Part shown: piece after piece, positions 55,060 through 64,000 of the stretch
Numbering within the stretch: position 1 is the first letter of the stretch
Layout of the letters: each line of letters begins with the position of its first letter
Notes under the pieces: model-generated
Seen by the model: the letters and a program-made list of their open reading frames with translations, nothing else
Database searches by the model: none
What the model was told of the DNA's origin: nothing
Program-made: the position numbers and the translations under genes
NCBI GenBank assembly: GCA_963732905.1
Contig: CAVTBM010000008.1
Location: 1,178,001 to 1,242,000, forward strand
Reading direction: 5' to 3'
From: DASQZK01 sp963732905
GTDB taxonomy: Bacteria; Bacteroidota; Bacteroidia; Bacteroidales; GCA-2748055
Length of the DNA stretch: 64,000 nucleotides

Positions 55060-57867
55060 ATGGATGAATTATCATACTTAGGCAATGGAGAGATCGATGC
55101 CATTGAAGAATTGTTTGAAAAATACCAGAAAAATCCCGAGTCACTGGATCCTTCCTGGCAGAAATTCTTTCAGGGCTTCAACTTCGCTCTCAGAAGCGCA
55201 CGTAATGGTGATATCCACTCTGAAGCTTTTGACAAGGAATTTAAGGTAATCAGTTATATCGATGCCTTCCGGAAACGCGGGCATCTCTTTACCCGAACCA
55301 ATCCGGTCAGAACCCGTCGAAAATACTTTCCAACTCTTGATCCCGAAAATTACAGCCTTTCCGAAAGTGATCTTGACCTGGAATTTCATGCAGGAAGGGA
55401 GTTAGGTATAGGGAAAACCTCGTTACGTAATATTATCAGTTACCTCAACCAGACGTATTGCGGCTCTATCGGCTCTGAGTACATGTTCATCCGGAATCCG
55501 GAAAAAATAAGCTGGCTTCAGGAGAAAATTGAGCAGAATATGAACCGGAGTATTTTTTCCGATGAGGAAAAAAAGGAGATATTCATGCACCTAAAGCATG
55601 CTGTCGGCTTTGAGAAATTTATTCATAAAAAATTTACCGGTCAGAAACGTTTTTCGCTTGAAGGAGCCGAGATCCTGATCCCGGCACTTAATGCCCTCAT
55701 TGATCACGGCGCGTTTCTGGGTATTGACGAATTCACTATCAGCATGTCGCACCGTGGCCGTCTGAATGTTTTATCGAATGTTCTGCAAAAGCCTTACGAG
55801 AGGGCTTTCAAGGAATTTGAAGGTGAGGAATATGAGGAGGGTATCGCACTGGGAGACGTCAAATATCATCTAGGATACAACAGCATCATTAAAACAAGCA
55901 GCGGGAGAAAAGTACGTCTGAACATGGCCCCGAATCCTTCACACCTGGAGGCCGGAACACCTGTAATCCAGGGTATTTCAAGGTCCAAAATAGATCATGT
56001 TTATAACGGGAATGACAATAAACTGGCCCCTATCATCATCCATGGCGATGCGGCCATTGCCGGCCAGGGCGTTGTGTATGAAGTTATTCAAATGTCGGAA
56101 CTGACCGGTTACCGCACCGGGGGAACCATTCATCTTGTCATCAATAACCAGGTCGGTTTTACGACCAACTACCTCGATGCCAGGTCAAGTACCTATTGCA
56201 CCGATATCGGCAAAGTGACCAAATCACCCATCTTCCATGTCAATGGTGATGATGTGGAGGCTTTGATTCATACCATCCGCATTGCGATGGAATACAGGCA
56301 GACCTTCCATACCGACGTTTTTATAGATATCCTGTGTTACAGGAAATACGGACATAATGAAGGAGATGAGCCCCGGTTTACACAGCCTCTGCTTTACCAG
56401 GCCATTGCCAACCATCCGAATCCAAGGGATATATACGCACAAAATCTGGTCGGGCAGAAGATCTACACCAGGGAAGACATAGAACAGATTGAAAAGGACT
56501 TTGACGAAATCCTTGATGCCAAGCTGGAACAATCACGCAAACTGAAGAAGGTAAGCATTCCCCAGTTTCTCGGGGAAGTGTGGCGAAAGTTCAAATACGC
56601 CGAACCGGAAGATTTCAGACAGAAGGTTGCCACAGGTGTTGCCAAGGAAAATCTCCTCGACCTGGCGCACAAAATAAACCATCTCCCTGACGATAAAAAG
56701 TTCTTTAAAAAGATCGTAAGACTTCTGGAAGAAAGGACAAAAATGGCTGAGGAAGGACAGGTAGACTGGGCAATGGGTGAATTGCTGGCGTATGCCTCTC
56801 TCCTGACAGAAGGACATTCTGTGAGGATAAGTGGCCAGGACAGTATCCGCGGTACTTTTTCCCACCGTCATGCTGCCATGGTAATCGAGGACACCGATCA
56901 GCTTTATTCCCCTCTCAAAAACCTGTCCGCCGACCAGGCCCGGTTCGAAATTTATAATTCACCGCTCAACGAATATGGCGTCCTTGGGTTTGAATATGGT
57001 TACGCAATGGCGACACCTGCCTCTCTCACCGTATGGGAAGCCCAGTTTGGTGATTTTACCAACGTCGGCCAGGTCATCGTTGATCAGTATATCAGCTCGG
57101 CAGAAGAAAAGTGGGGTTTGATGAACGGGCTGGTAATGTACCTCCCTCACGGATTTGAAGGACAGGGACCGGAACATTCCAGTGCGCGTCTCGAAAGATT
57201 TCTTGTGCTGGCAGCCAGGGGCAACATGCAGATCGTTAACCCTACCACACCGGCCAATTTGTTTCACCTTCTCCGCCTCCACCTTAAACGGAATTTCAGG
57301 GTCCCTGTCATTGTCCTGACACCTAAAAGCCTGTTAAGACATCCAAAATGTGTGTCAACCATGGATGATCTTGAATTTTCACATTTCAGGCCGGTAATTG
57401 ATGATGATAACGTAGATACAGAGGAAGTACGGAGAATCGTTCTCTGTTCGGGTAAAATCTATTACGACCTCCTTGCCCGCAAGGAAGAGTTCAATGCCCG
57501 TGATATTGCCTTAATCCGTGTTGAACAACTTCATCCCTTTCCTAAACAGGAACTGGAAGATATAATTGCGAAATATAAAAACAACCTGTTAACTTTATGG
57601 GTGCAGGAAGAACCCGAAAATATGGGCGCCTGGTATTATATTCAGAACATCATGAAAGGCAGCGGAGTAATCCCTGTCACCCGGCAACCAAGTGGCAGCC
57701 CGGCTGTCGGCCTGTTCAAACTGCACGAAATTCAGCAACAGGAGATCATTGGAAAGGTGTTCAGAAGATGTACCTGTGAATTGCATAATAAATACTGTGG
57801 CCTTCAATGCGTGGTCGGGAGTTCCAGGAAAGAAATTCTCAAACAGCATCATTATTTGGAAGCATAA
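55060..57867 (+). CDS. sucA: 2-oxoglutarate dehydrogenase E1 component
   Basis: The protein has 935 residues, normal for OdhA/SucA. It starts with the E1 N-terminal segment (MDELSYLGNGEIDAIEELFE, then DPSWQKFFQGF). Thiamine diphosphate domain: SMSHRGRLNVLSNVLQKPY, IHGDAAIAGQGVVYEV, NNQVGFTT, and YRKYGHNEGDEPRFTQP. Pyrimidine-binding domain: SGQDSIRGTFSHRHA, then GFEYGYAMATPASLTVWEAQ and PHGFEGQGPEHSSARLERFL. It decarboxylates 2-oxoglutarate and transfers succinyl to lipoyl-E2, in the TCA cycle. sucB follows 24 bp downstream; E3 is elsewhere. The ATG at 55060 is preferred over an upstream extension rich in Lys and Leu that lacks similarity. Confidence 0.97.
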   Translation: MDELSYLGNGEIDAIEELFEKYQKNPESLDPSWQKFFQGFNFALRSARNGDIHSEAFDKEFKVISYIDAFRKRGHLFTRTNPVRTRRKYFPTLDPENYSLSESDLDLEFHAGRELGIGKTSLRNIISYLNQTYCGSIGSEYMFIRNPEKISWLQEKIEQNMNRSIFSDEEKKEIFMHLKHAVGFEKFIHKKFTGQKRFSLEGAEILIPALNALIDHGAFLGIDEFTISMSHRGRLNVLSNVLQKPYERAFKEFEGEEYEEGIALGDVKYHLGYNSIIKTSSGRKVRLNMAPNPSHLEAGTPVIQGISRSKIDHVYNGNDNKLAPIIIHGDAAIAGQGVVYEVIQMSELTGYRTGGTIHLVINNQVGFTTNYLDARSSTYCTDIGKVTKSPIFHVNGDDVEALIHTIRIAMEYRQTFHTDVFIDILCYRKYGHNEGDEPRFTQPLLYQAIANHPNPRDIYAQNLVGQKIYTREDIEQIEKDFDEILDAKLEQSRKLKKVSIPQFLGEVWRKFKYAEPEDFRQKVATGVAKENLLDLAHKINHLPDDKKFFKKIVRLLEERTKMAEEGQVDWAMGELLAYASLLTEGHSVRISGQDSIRGTFSHRHAAMVIEDTDQLYSPLKNLSADQARFEIYNSPLNEYGVLGFEYGYAMATPASLTVWEAQFGDFTNVGQVIVDQYISSAEEKWGLMNGLVMYLPHGFEGQGPEHSSARLERFLVLAARGNMQIVNPTTPANLFHLLRLHLKRNFRVPVIVLTPKSLLRHPKCVSTMDDLEFSHFRPVIDDDNVDTEEVRRIVLCSGKIYYDLLARKEEFNARDIALIRVEQLHPFPKQELEDIIAKYKNNLLTLWVQEEPENMGAWYYIQNIMKGSGVIPVTRQPSGSPAVGLFKLHEIQQQEIIGKVFRRCTCELHNKYCGLQCVVGSSRKEILKQHHYLEA

Positions 57868-57890
57868 CCAAAAATAAATCAGGAAATAAC

Positions 57891-59234
57891 ATGGCCATAG
57901 AAATTAAAGTACCCAGCCCGGGCGAATCCATAACTGAAGTCGAAATCGGCAGCTGGTTTGTAAAAACCGGTGACCATGTGGAGAAAGACCAGGAGATTGG
58001 TGAAATTGAGTCTGAAAAGGCAACCTTACCTCTCATAGCGGATGAAAGCGGTGAGATCACGCTACTCAAGGAGGAAGGTGAAACCGTACCGGTAGGTACG
58101 GTTGTTTGCACGATCGACACGGCCAGTGCCGGGAAAAAGCCTGAAGAAAGGAACCCGGAGCAGGAACAGGAGAAGGAAGTCAAAGCTGCTCAGAAACCGG
58201 AAGTCGTCACCACAACAAAAAAACCGGTTAAAGCCGAAAACCGGGAAGTCATTGAAAAACCTGCACAAGACACGAAATCAGAAGTCATAAAGCAAGAAAT
58301 ACTCCCTGTTGAAGAGGAACTTCCTGAAGCATCAGGCAAAATTAAAGCAACCCCGGTCGCCAGAAAAATGATGGATGAAGAAGGACTGAATCCTGATGAC
58401 ATCGTAAACGGCCTACGCAAAATAACCAGCCGGGAAGTAAGTGCCGTCCTTCAGGCACGTCAGGAAGGATTCAAAAAGCCGGGACTTACCGGCGGAAAGG
58501 TAAACCGTGAGGAACAAAGAATCCGGATGAGTAACCTCCGGCGTAAGCTTGCCCAACGCCTGGTGGCTGTTAAAAACGAAACGGCCATGCTTACCACATT
58601 CAATGAAGCTGACATGAGCAGGATCATGGCGTTAAGGAAAAAATATCAGGAGTCGTTCACAAGTAAACACGGAATTAAACTTGGTTTCATGTCCTTTTTT
58701 ACCAGAGCAGTGTCTCTGGCTCTACAGGAATTTCCGAATGTGAACAGCCGGATTGAAGGCGATGAACTGATCATGCCAGGCTATTGCGATATCGGTATTG
58801 CCGTTCAGACAGACAAGGGACTTATGGTTCCTGTTCTCCGGAACGTGGAAAATCAAAGCCTGGCCGATATTGAAAAAAACATCATGGAACTGGCAGGAAA
58901 AGCCAGAAAATACAGGATTAGTATCGAGGAAATGAGTGGTGGCACTTTCACCATCACCAACGGAGGTATATTCGGTTCGATGCTTTCGACACCGATCATC
59001 AATCCTCCACAGGCGGCCATTCTCGGGATGCACAATATCATCGAAAGGCCCGTTGTGGTTGACGGACAAATCGTGATCAGGCCCATGATGTACCTGGCAC
59101 TGTCCTACGACCACCGGGTCGTAGACGGGCGGGACTCCGTGAGCTTCCTGGTCAAAGTAAAAGAATATCTGGAAAATCCCGTCACTATGCTGATGGGAGG
59201 GTTGAACCCCGAAAGGACCCTCCTGGATATCTGA
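57891..59234 (+). CDS. sucB: 2-oxoglutarate dehydrogenase E2, dihydrolipoyl succinyltransferase
   Basis: The protein has 447 residues. Lipoyl domain 1-80 with the lipoylated K43 in IESEKATL, then a charged Glu/Lys-rich linker (about 90-140), a peripheral-subunit-binding domain (ATPVARKMMDEEGLNPDDIV to about 190) and the catalytic domain with H408 and D412 in YDHRVVDGRDS. It transfers succinyl from lipoate to CoA. The ATG at 57891 follows sucA by 24 bp in one transcript; an in-frame upstream start would overlap sucA and has no domain similarity. Confidence 0.97.
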   Translation: MAIEIKVPSPGESITEVEIGSWFVKTGDHVEKDQEIGEIESEKATLPLIADESGEITLLKEEGETVPVGTVVCTIDTASAGKKPEERNPEQEQEKEVKAAQKPEVVTTTKKPVKAENREVIEKPAQDTKSEVIKQEILPVEEELPEASGKIKATPVARKMMDEEGLNPDDIVNGLRKITSREVSAVLQARQEGFKKPGLTGGKVNREEQRIRMSNLRRKLAQRLVAVKNETAMLTTFNEADMSRIMALRKKYQESFTSKHGIKLGFMSFFTRAVSLALQEFPNVNSRIEGDELIMPGYCDIGIAVQTDKGLMVPVLRNVENQSLADIEKNIMELAGKARKYRISIEEMSGGTFTITNGGIFGSMLSTPIINPPQAAILGMHNIIERPVVVDGQIVIRPMMYLALSYDHRVVDGRDSVSFLVKVKEYLENPVTMLMGGLNPERTLLDI

Positions 59235-59330
59235 TCCGGTTTTTGTACGAGTTTACAGCGTCCGGAATGTCACCTCTCCGACGCCATAAACAGGACACCT
59301 TCACTTCACCTTTTTTGAACCTTACAATCG

Positions 59331-60014
59331 ATGGAAACAAAATCAAAAGATAAAACAGCCCTCGTGTTTGGGTATACCGGACTTACCGGCAAGGCTCTCA
59401 CAAACCTGTTGCTGATGGATGACCGCTATTCAGTAGTGAAAATTTTTGTCCGGCACCCGGTCGAAAATCTTCATCCCAAAATAAAGATCATCGTTGACGA
59501 TCTGACAGATCTCGCCAGAATAGCCGGTGAAATAAAGGGTGATGAACTGTATTGCTGCCTGGGGACCACCATGAAAAAGGCCGGATCCAAAGATGCCTTT
59601 AAACGTGTGGATTACGGGCTGCCTGTAAAGTTAGCAGAAATCGCTTACTCCGGGGGTGTCGGAAAATTCCTGGTTATCTCTTCCATCGGCGCAAACCCGG
59701 GATCCAAAAACTTCTATCTTCAGACCAAAGGCAAAATGGAAGCGGAAGTCAGCCTTTTCAATTTCCGTCAGCTATCCATTTTCAGACCTTCATTCCTGAT
59801 GGGCCGGCGTGATGAATTCAGGTTTGGGGAAGAACTTGGTAAAGTGGCCTTTTCCATTTCCAGTGTCCTTCTCTTCGGCCCGTTAAAAAAATACCGGGGG
59901 ATAAAGGCTTCAACCTTAGCAAGAGCGATGATCCGAGTTGCCAACAATATCCCTTCAGGAAGAATTTATCAGTCAGATGAGATCGCAAAACTGGGAAGCC
60001 CCGGAAGGAAATAA
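59331..60014 (+). CDS. Atypical SDR, TIP30/HTATIP2-like NAD(P)-binding protein
   Basis: The protein has 227 residues. Rossmann fold with the GYTGLTGKAL dinucleotide motif (residues about 14-23), FVRHPV, DELYCCLGTTMKKAGSKDAF, a VDYGLPVKLAEIA segment and SSIGANPGSKNFYLQTKGKM with YxxxK-like residues, then FRPSFLMG. This is the atypical short-chain dehydrogenase group that includes human TIP30/CC3. The substrate is unknown. It is on the same strand 96 bp after sucB but is probably separate. Confidence 0.85.
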   Translation: METKSKDKTALVFGYTGLTGKALTNLLLMDDRYSVVKIFVRHPVENLHPKIKIIVDDLTDLARIAGEIKGDELYCCLGTTMKKAGSKDAFKRVDYGLPVKLAEIAYSGGVGKFLVISSIGANPGSKNFYLQTKGKMEAEVSLFNFRQLSIFRPSFLMGRRDEFRFGEELGKVAFSISSVLLFGPLKKYRGIKASTLARAMIRVANNIPSGRIYQSDEIAKLGSPGRK

Positions 60015-60085
60015 TGACTGTCCGCATAATTCTCTTTCAGGCGGAAGGAGATCGTCCGGGACATAAAAGATAGGGGTGGTATAAT

Positions 60086-61318
60086 CTATTTTTCTTTCGC
60101 CTGTTCCTCTGCCTGATCAAGAACCTTTTTTAACTGTTCCAGCATATTCTTCTGGTCGGGAGTGATTTCCAGGCTGCCGGCTTCGGTGATATAAATGTTG
60201 GCCTTATCAAAATTCCCCTTCATCCCATTGACATAGGCCGCAAGCAGGATATTGTCAAAGGATCTTTTAAGGTCGAGTGCCTGGTTAACCCAGGCCAGGG
60301 CATAGCCAAGAGCATCATCACTAAAGCTGTAGTTGTTGGCTATCTCATAAGCTTCGGAGTAAAGGAATGTGTCATCCCCCTTATGTATATCATTGTACTG
60401 TCCGGTCACAAGATCGCCGTACTTCTTCCACTGATCGGTATTCGCAAAATAGATTTTCCTCGTGATGTAAGCTCCTGAACTGATATCTTCCGGTGTGTCA
60501 AGGTAAACCGGAAGAAGTTCACTAATGATACTGTCACGCAAGGCCGTATCCTTTCTTGCAATGGCTTCACTTAAGGTTGTGTTGAAAATAGTCCCGAAAA
60601 GCTGGTTAAGTTCTTCTTTGGACCAGCTTTGCTGAAATTTAGCCTTATTGGCTTTCAGTACCTTAAATACAATGCTGTTAAGGTCAGGGGTTGCAGCCAG
60701 AATGATATCCTTGTAGCCGGGATTCAAAATGTCAGCTTCAGTCAGAGATGGAAGGATAGCCGCCCCCACCTCACTTGCTTTGTCATCCTGCCCGAGTGTG
60801 GTCAGGATCGCCTGGTATTTCTGAAGTTCATGCAGATTCAGCGTTTTATTGCTGAAATGATCAGCAAAATAAAGGATTGAATCCGAATTCTCATTTACTG
60901 TTTTGCCTATCTGCTGCAACGGACCGGCTTCCCTGACTCCCACAACTCTGGCGATAAGATCGGCTTTTGGAGTAAGGAAGAACATGGTTGGATAAGCCTC
61001 AAGCTGGTGTTCACGGGCAAAGGAGGCACCAAAATCGGTTTCCCCGTCCATCTTTGCATTGACATATTCTGCATTGAAATACTCGCCCAGGTCGGGGTTG
61101 GTGTAAACATTCTTTTCCAGGTATTTACAAGGCCCGCACCATGTAGCGTAGACATCAAGGAAAATAAGTTTTCCGGTTTTCTGAGCCTTTTGCGTAACCT
61201 GGTCCCAGTCGGAAGCCGTTTTCACTTCGGTAAATGTAATCTGTGCTTTGGTTTCTTCCTGTGAAGCCATGATCAAAAGTAATGAAAATAGTGCTATAAA
61301 TATTGCTTTGAATTTCAT
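60086..61318 (-). CDS. Exported thioredoxin-domain protein with helical-repeat C terminus
   Basis: The protein has 410 residues. Signal peptide about 1-25. A thioredoxin-like domain (about 28-140) carries WCGPC with C61/C64 and the cis-proline loop AYPTMFFLTPK. The remaining 270 residues are alpha-helical with TPR-like spacing (YALAWVNQALDLKRSFDN, LAAYVNGMKGNFDKANIYI). It probably reduces disulfides in the periplasm; the helical part may bind a partner. It is convergent with the SDR gene. Confidence 0.85.
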   Translation of the reverse strand: MKFKAIFIALFSLLLIMASQEETKAQITFTEVKTASDWDQVTQKAQKTGKLIFLDVYATWCGPCKYLEKNVYTNPDLGEYFNAEYVNAKMDGETDFGASFAREHQLEAYPTMFFLTPKADLIARVVGVREAGPLQQIGKTVNENSDSILYFADHFSNKTLNLHELQKYQAILTTLGQDDKASEVGAAILPSLTEADILNPGYKDIILAATPDLNSIVFKVLKANKAKFQQSWSKEELNQLFGTIFNTTLSEAIARKDTALRDSIISELLPVYLDTPEDISSGAYITRKIYFANTDQWKKYGDLVTGQYNDIHKGDDTFLYSEAYEIANNYSFSDDALGYALAWVNQALDLKRSFDNILLAAYVNGMKGNFDKANIYITEAGSLEITPDQKNMLEQLKKVLDQAEEQAKEK

Positions 61319-61379
61319 CTGATTGTTTTTATTGAATGAGGTTTAAAAGGATAAAAAATCATTAATTACCATGCTTTTT

Positions 61380-62513
61380 TCAGTTATGACTAAAATCTAT
61401 TCCTACTTTGTTATAAATGTTCTGTAATCTCTTTTGTTCACATTCCCAGGATAATTCCGCAGCTGCTTTGACGGTATTTTCCTTCCAGACGAGCCGCATT
61501 TTTTCATCATAAAGCATGGTATGGATCAACCGGTTCAGTGTTTCTGTGTCTTCCGGGTCATCAATAGTCATACCAACGTCATAGGTTTCCACAATATTTT
61601 TCATTTCGGGAAAAGAAGTCGTCAGAACCGGAATGCCGGCATGAATGTAAGAAAACAGTTTGTTTGGAAGAGCATAATAATAATTGAGACCCATATTCAG
61701 CTCGCAGGATACACCCAGATGTGCCTGTGAAGTGAGAGAAAGGAGTTCTTCCGGTTTTATTCTGCCGGTCAGTATTACCTTACGATCGAGGTTTTCCTGT
61801 CTTACAATTTTCCGGATATCATTCATGATATCTCCATTCCCGGCTACAATAAAAATCACATTCTCAAGGCTCTTCACAGCCAGGATAACCTGTTCTATCC
61901 CACGACCCTTATTGACCGCCCCCTGGTAAATCACGATCTTTTTTCCTTCTGCCTCATCCGGAAGTCTGAAGAAAACCGCAGCTAAGGCCACGGAAGGAAT
62001 ATTCCTTACAACCTGAAAAGATGTACCGTACTTTTCTGAGTATATTCCGGCAATAGAATCATTCACAGTATAGGCCAGTTTAAGGCGGGGTACGAGGAGT
62101 TTCTCAATGAAACCCCAGAAAGATTTTACAAATCCCCTGCCTTCGAGTTCGGGAACTTCGGTGAAAAACTCATGGCTGTCATAAACCAGTTTGGCCCGTC
62201 TTAGCTTTGACGCAAGGAAACAGGAGGGCAGAGTATCCAGGTCATTTGCGACAATTATATCTGTCTTTTTCCTGGTCAGCAGGTAAAGGAGCAACCGGAC
62301 GTTGAAGAAAGCATAAAAAAGGAATCCCTTTTTAAACAGAAGTTTTAACCTGAAGGTCTGATATGGTCTTTCACCCGGATCGGGAGATTCGGGCAGTTTC
62401 CTTCCGACCAGGCATACCTTCGTCCCTGCAGAATGCAAAACACTTGCGGTACGATGAACGCGCTGGTCGGTCACCAGGTCATTAATGACGGCTATATATA
62501 TATTCAGAGGCAA
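61380..62513 (-). CDS. Glycosyltransferase family 4 protein
   Basis: The protein has 377 residues with a GT-B fold. The N-terminal half includes VINDLVTDQRVHRTA and VYDSHEFFTEVPEL; the donor domain has VIYQGAVNKGRGIEQVI, IFIVAGNGD, LTGRIKPEELLSL and the nucleotide-sugar motif ELNMGLNYYYALPNKLFSYI, then PVLTTSFPEMKNIV. It transfers a sugar in surface glycan or lipid-linked synthesis. No ATG fits the conserved N terminus; the start is likely TTG at 62513, with a near-consensus -7 (TACCTTCG) at 62533-62540. Confidence 0.88.
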   Translation of the reverse strand: MPLNIYIAVINDLVTDQRVHRTASVLHSAGTKVCLVGRKLPESPDPGERPYQTFRLKLLFKKGFLFYAFFNVRLLLYLLTRKKTDIIVANDLDTLPSCFLASKLRRAKLVYDSHEFFTEVPELEGRGFVKSFWGFIEKLLVPRLKLAYTVNDSIAGIYSEKYGTSFQVVRNIPSVALAAVFFRLPDEAEGKKIVIYQGAVNKGRGIEQVILAVKSLENVIFIVAGNGDIMNDIRKIVRQENLDRKVILTGRIKPEELLSLTSQAHLGVSCELNMGLNYYYALPNKLFSYIHAGIPVLTTSFPEMKNIVETYDVGMTIDDPEDTETLNRLIHTMLYDEKMRLVWKENTVKAAAELSWECEQKRLQNIYNKVGIDFSHN

Positions 62514-62581
62514 GGTAAAACCCAGTTGTTACGAAGGTAAAAATAAACCCCGGATTTTTCATATCAATGGAAGGCTTATGT

Positions 62582-62589
62582 TATCTTTG
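62582..62589 (+). promoter_or_regulatory. Putative -7 element of murB
   Basis: TATCTTTG, a perfect TAnnTTTG match 17 bp before the murB ATG at 62606. It supports that start over an in-frame ATG at 62567, which lies upstream of the element. Confidence 0.6.
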
Positions 62590-62605
62590 TTTCAACAATG
62601 CAATC

Positions 62606-63616
62606 ATGACAGCTATCCTGGAAAATTACTCCCTTAAAACCCATAATACCTTTGGTTTAGATGTCAAAGCCAGGTCATTTATCCGGTTCGGTAAAACATC
62701 TGAAATTCTTGATTTTCTCGATGCTCATGGTTTGGATAATATGGAATTTATGATCCTGGGTGGAGGGAGCAATATCCTGTTTCTGGGAGATTTTGACGGC
62801 ATGATATTACATCCTCACATCCTGGGAATTAAGACGGTCAGGGAGGATGACCTATTTATTGATCTCAGGGTTGGTGCTGGTGAAAACTGGGACCAGTTTG
62901 TCGGTTACTGCGTAAGGGAGGGTTATTCGGGGCTGGAAAACCTTTCACTGATACCGGGAATGGTAGGCTCGGCTCCGGTTCAGAATATCGGAGCTTACGG
63001 TGTAGAGGTAAAAGACCGTATACTCCGGGTGGATGGGGTTCATCTGCAAAAGAAAAAGCGGCAAACGATTTATGCAGAAGAGTGCGGTTTCGGTTACCGG
63101 CAGAGCATTTTTAAGCAGGAATTAAAAAACCGTTTCCTGATCACCCATGTATATTTCAGACTTGACAAACAACCAAGGTTTGAGTTGGGTTACGGGATTC
63201 TTGAACAGGAATTCAGAAAGAAAAAAAAGCAGGATGCCGCATCCCTGCGTGAGACCATCATCGACATAAGATCGGCCAAACTTCCTGATCCGGCTGTTTT
63301 TGGCAATGCCGGAAGCTTTTTCAAGAATCCGGTTCTTTCTGTAAAAACGTTCGGTGAATATAGAGATATGCATCCCGGCCTTCCCTCCTATCCATCGGGT
63401 GAAGAGATAAAAATCCCGGCAGCCTGGCTCATTGAAAAGGCCGGTTGGAAGGGTATCCGGGAAAATGACACCGGGACCTGGCCACAGCAACCTCTGGTTA
63501 TTGTTAATTACGGAAAAGCAACGGGAAGCGAGGTTTTCGAATTCTCAGAACAAATCCGTGCTTCAGTTAAAAAACAGTTTGGGATTGACCTTGAACGGGA
63601 GGTCAGCGTCATCTAA
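62606..63616 (+). CDS. murB: UDP-N-acetylenolpyruvoylglucosamine reductase
   Basis: The protein has 336 residues, E. coli-type (type I) MurB. FAD-binding motifs: LGGGSNILFLGDFDG and LSLIPGMVGSAPVQNIGAYG. Catalytic residues: R165 in GFGYRQSIFK and the proton donor S237 in GNAGSFFKNP. It reduces UDP-GlcNAc-enolpyruvate to UDP-MurNAc for peptidoglycan. It ends convergently with the phosphohexomutase gene; the two stop codons overlap. Confidence 0.96.
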   Translation: MTAILENYSLKTHNTFGLDVKARSFIRFGKTSEILDFLDAHGLDNMEFMILGGGSNILFLGDFDGMILHPHILGIKTVREDDLFIDLRVGAGENWDQFVGYCVREGYSGLENLSLIPGMVGSAPVQNIGAYGVEVKDRILRVDGVHLQKKKRQTIYAEECGFGYRQSIFKQELKNRFLITHVYFRLDKQPRFELGYGILEQEFRKKKKQDAASLRETIIDIRSAKLPDPAVFGNAGSFFKNPVLSVKTFGEYRDMHPGLPSYPSGEEIKIPAAWLIEKAGWKGIRENDTGTWPQQPLVIVNYGKATGSEVFEFSEQIRASVKKQFGIDLEREVSVI

Positions 63617-64000
63617 GACGACATGATAGCCTCATAACCCGATCTAAGCAGATCCTGTGCTTCATCCATCGAAGGAGCTTCAGCATAGGTTCTGAGTATA
63701 GGTTCCGTTCCGGAAGGCCTGATCATAAACCAGGAATTCTCATCGAAAAAGTATTTAAAGCCGTCAAGGTCCTCCACTTTTTCCACACTGTGCGACCCGA
63801 AAGCTCCAAATTTACCCTTCTGGCACTTGTCCAGAACCCTGTTTTTCAGGTCCTTTTCTATATGAAGATCGGACCTGGCAAAGGCAAAACTACCCGTGAT
63901 GGAATCGATTTCATCTAATAGCTCACTGAGACTTTTTCCTGATTCATGGATAAACTGCAGGATGGTAAGCCCCATCCATATTCCGTCACGTTCGGCAATA
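63613..64000 (-). CDS. Phosphohexomutase C-terminal part (phosphoglucomutase/phosphomannomutase family), 5' end outside window
   Basis: 129 codons are visible and the frame is open to the window edge (IAERDGIWMGLTILQF at its visible start). The C-terminal domain holds the phosphate-binding loop RPSGTEPILRTYAE of the alpha-D-phosphohexomutase family, followed by a short helix. It interconverts hexose 1- and 6-phosphates; which sugar is used cannot be decided from this fragment. It is convergent with murB. Confidence 0.9.
   Translation of the reverse strand, partial: IAERDGIWMGLTILQFIHESGKSLSELLDEIDSITGSFAFARSDLHIEKDLKNRVLDKCQKGKFGAFGSHSVEKVEDLDGFKYFFDENSWFMIRPSGTEPILRTYAEAPSMDEAQDLLRSGYEAIMSS

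Overview
This window is typical of a free-living Bacteroidota (Bacteroidales/Marinilabiliales-like, probably from a metagenome assembly). The evidence is type IX secretion (T9SS) sorting domains, a PorP/SprF-family protein, SprB-type repeats, a TonB-dependent receptor with a carboxypeptidase-like N-terminal domain, few Shine-Dalgarno sites, and perfect TAnnTTTG -7 promoter elements before several genes. I saw no rRNA, tRNA, CRISPR array, prophage or transposase.

Layout. 1-2.5 kb: an exported RraA-like protein (cut by the window edge) and a double thioredoxin-fold protein, then 2.3 copies of a 337-bp non-coding tandem repeat. 2.6-9 kb, plus strand: an exported GH2 glycosidase, then a Tat-exported DUF362 protein, a stand-alone TrpF-like enzyme and a DUF6599-like exported protein. 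9-15.4 kb, minus strand: membrane proteins (MarC, DUF2568, YdjM-like, CPBP protease), a lipoprotein sulfatase and an orphan E2-type acyltransferase. 15.7-31.9 kb, minus strand: a large FG-GAP T9SS cargo protein, a CcrA-like subclass B1 metallo-beta-lactamase, a hexapeptide acyltransferase, an M23 peptidase, a DEAD-box helicase, a second CPBP protease, a methyltransferase coupled to a flavin-split-barrel/GNAT fusion, a frameshifted TonB receptor and a pterin dehydratase.

32-51.5 kb is the outstanding region. A single surface-protein locus over 16 kb long (about 5,460 codons) is read leftwards. It has a signal peptide, Ig-like modules, two GH54/LamG-like domains, 18 tandem PPC-like modules in two subfamilies of nine, two SprB repeats, and an array of 14 almost identical 264-bp Ig-like units. 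Six of the unit junctions carry 1-2 nt length changes, all at the same short site, which break the frame. No T9SS sorting domain is visible on the giant product. It is followed by a small exported protein, a separate T9SS type B (CHU_C) protein and a PorP/SprF protein, an arrangement reminiscent of the SprB/SprF gliding-adhesin systems.

51.8-64 kb is housekeeping: split proton-translocating transhydrogenase (pntB, pntAB, pntAA), divergent 2-oxoglutarate dehydrogenase E1-E2 (sucA-sucB), a TIP30-like SDR, a thioredoxin-TPR protein, a family 4 glycosyltransferase, murB, and the C-terminal end of a phosphohexomutase.
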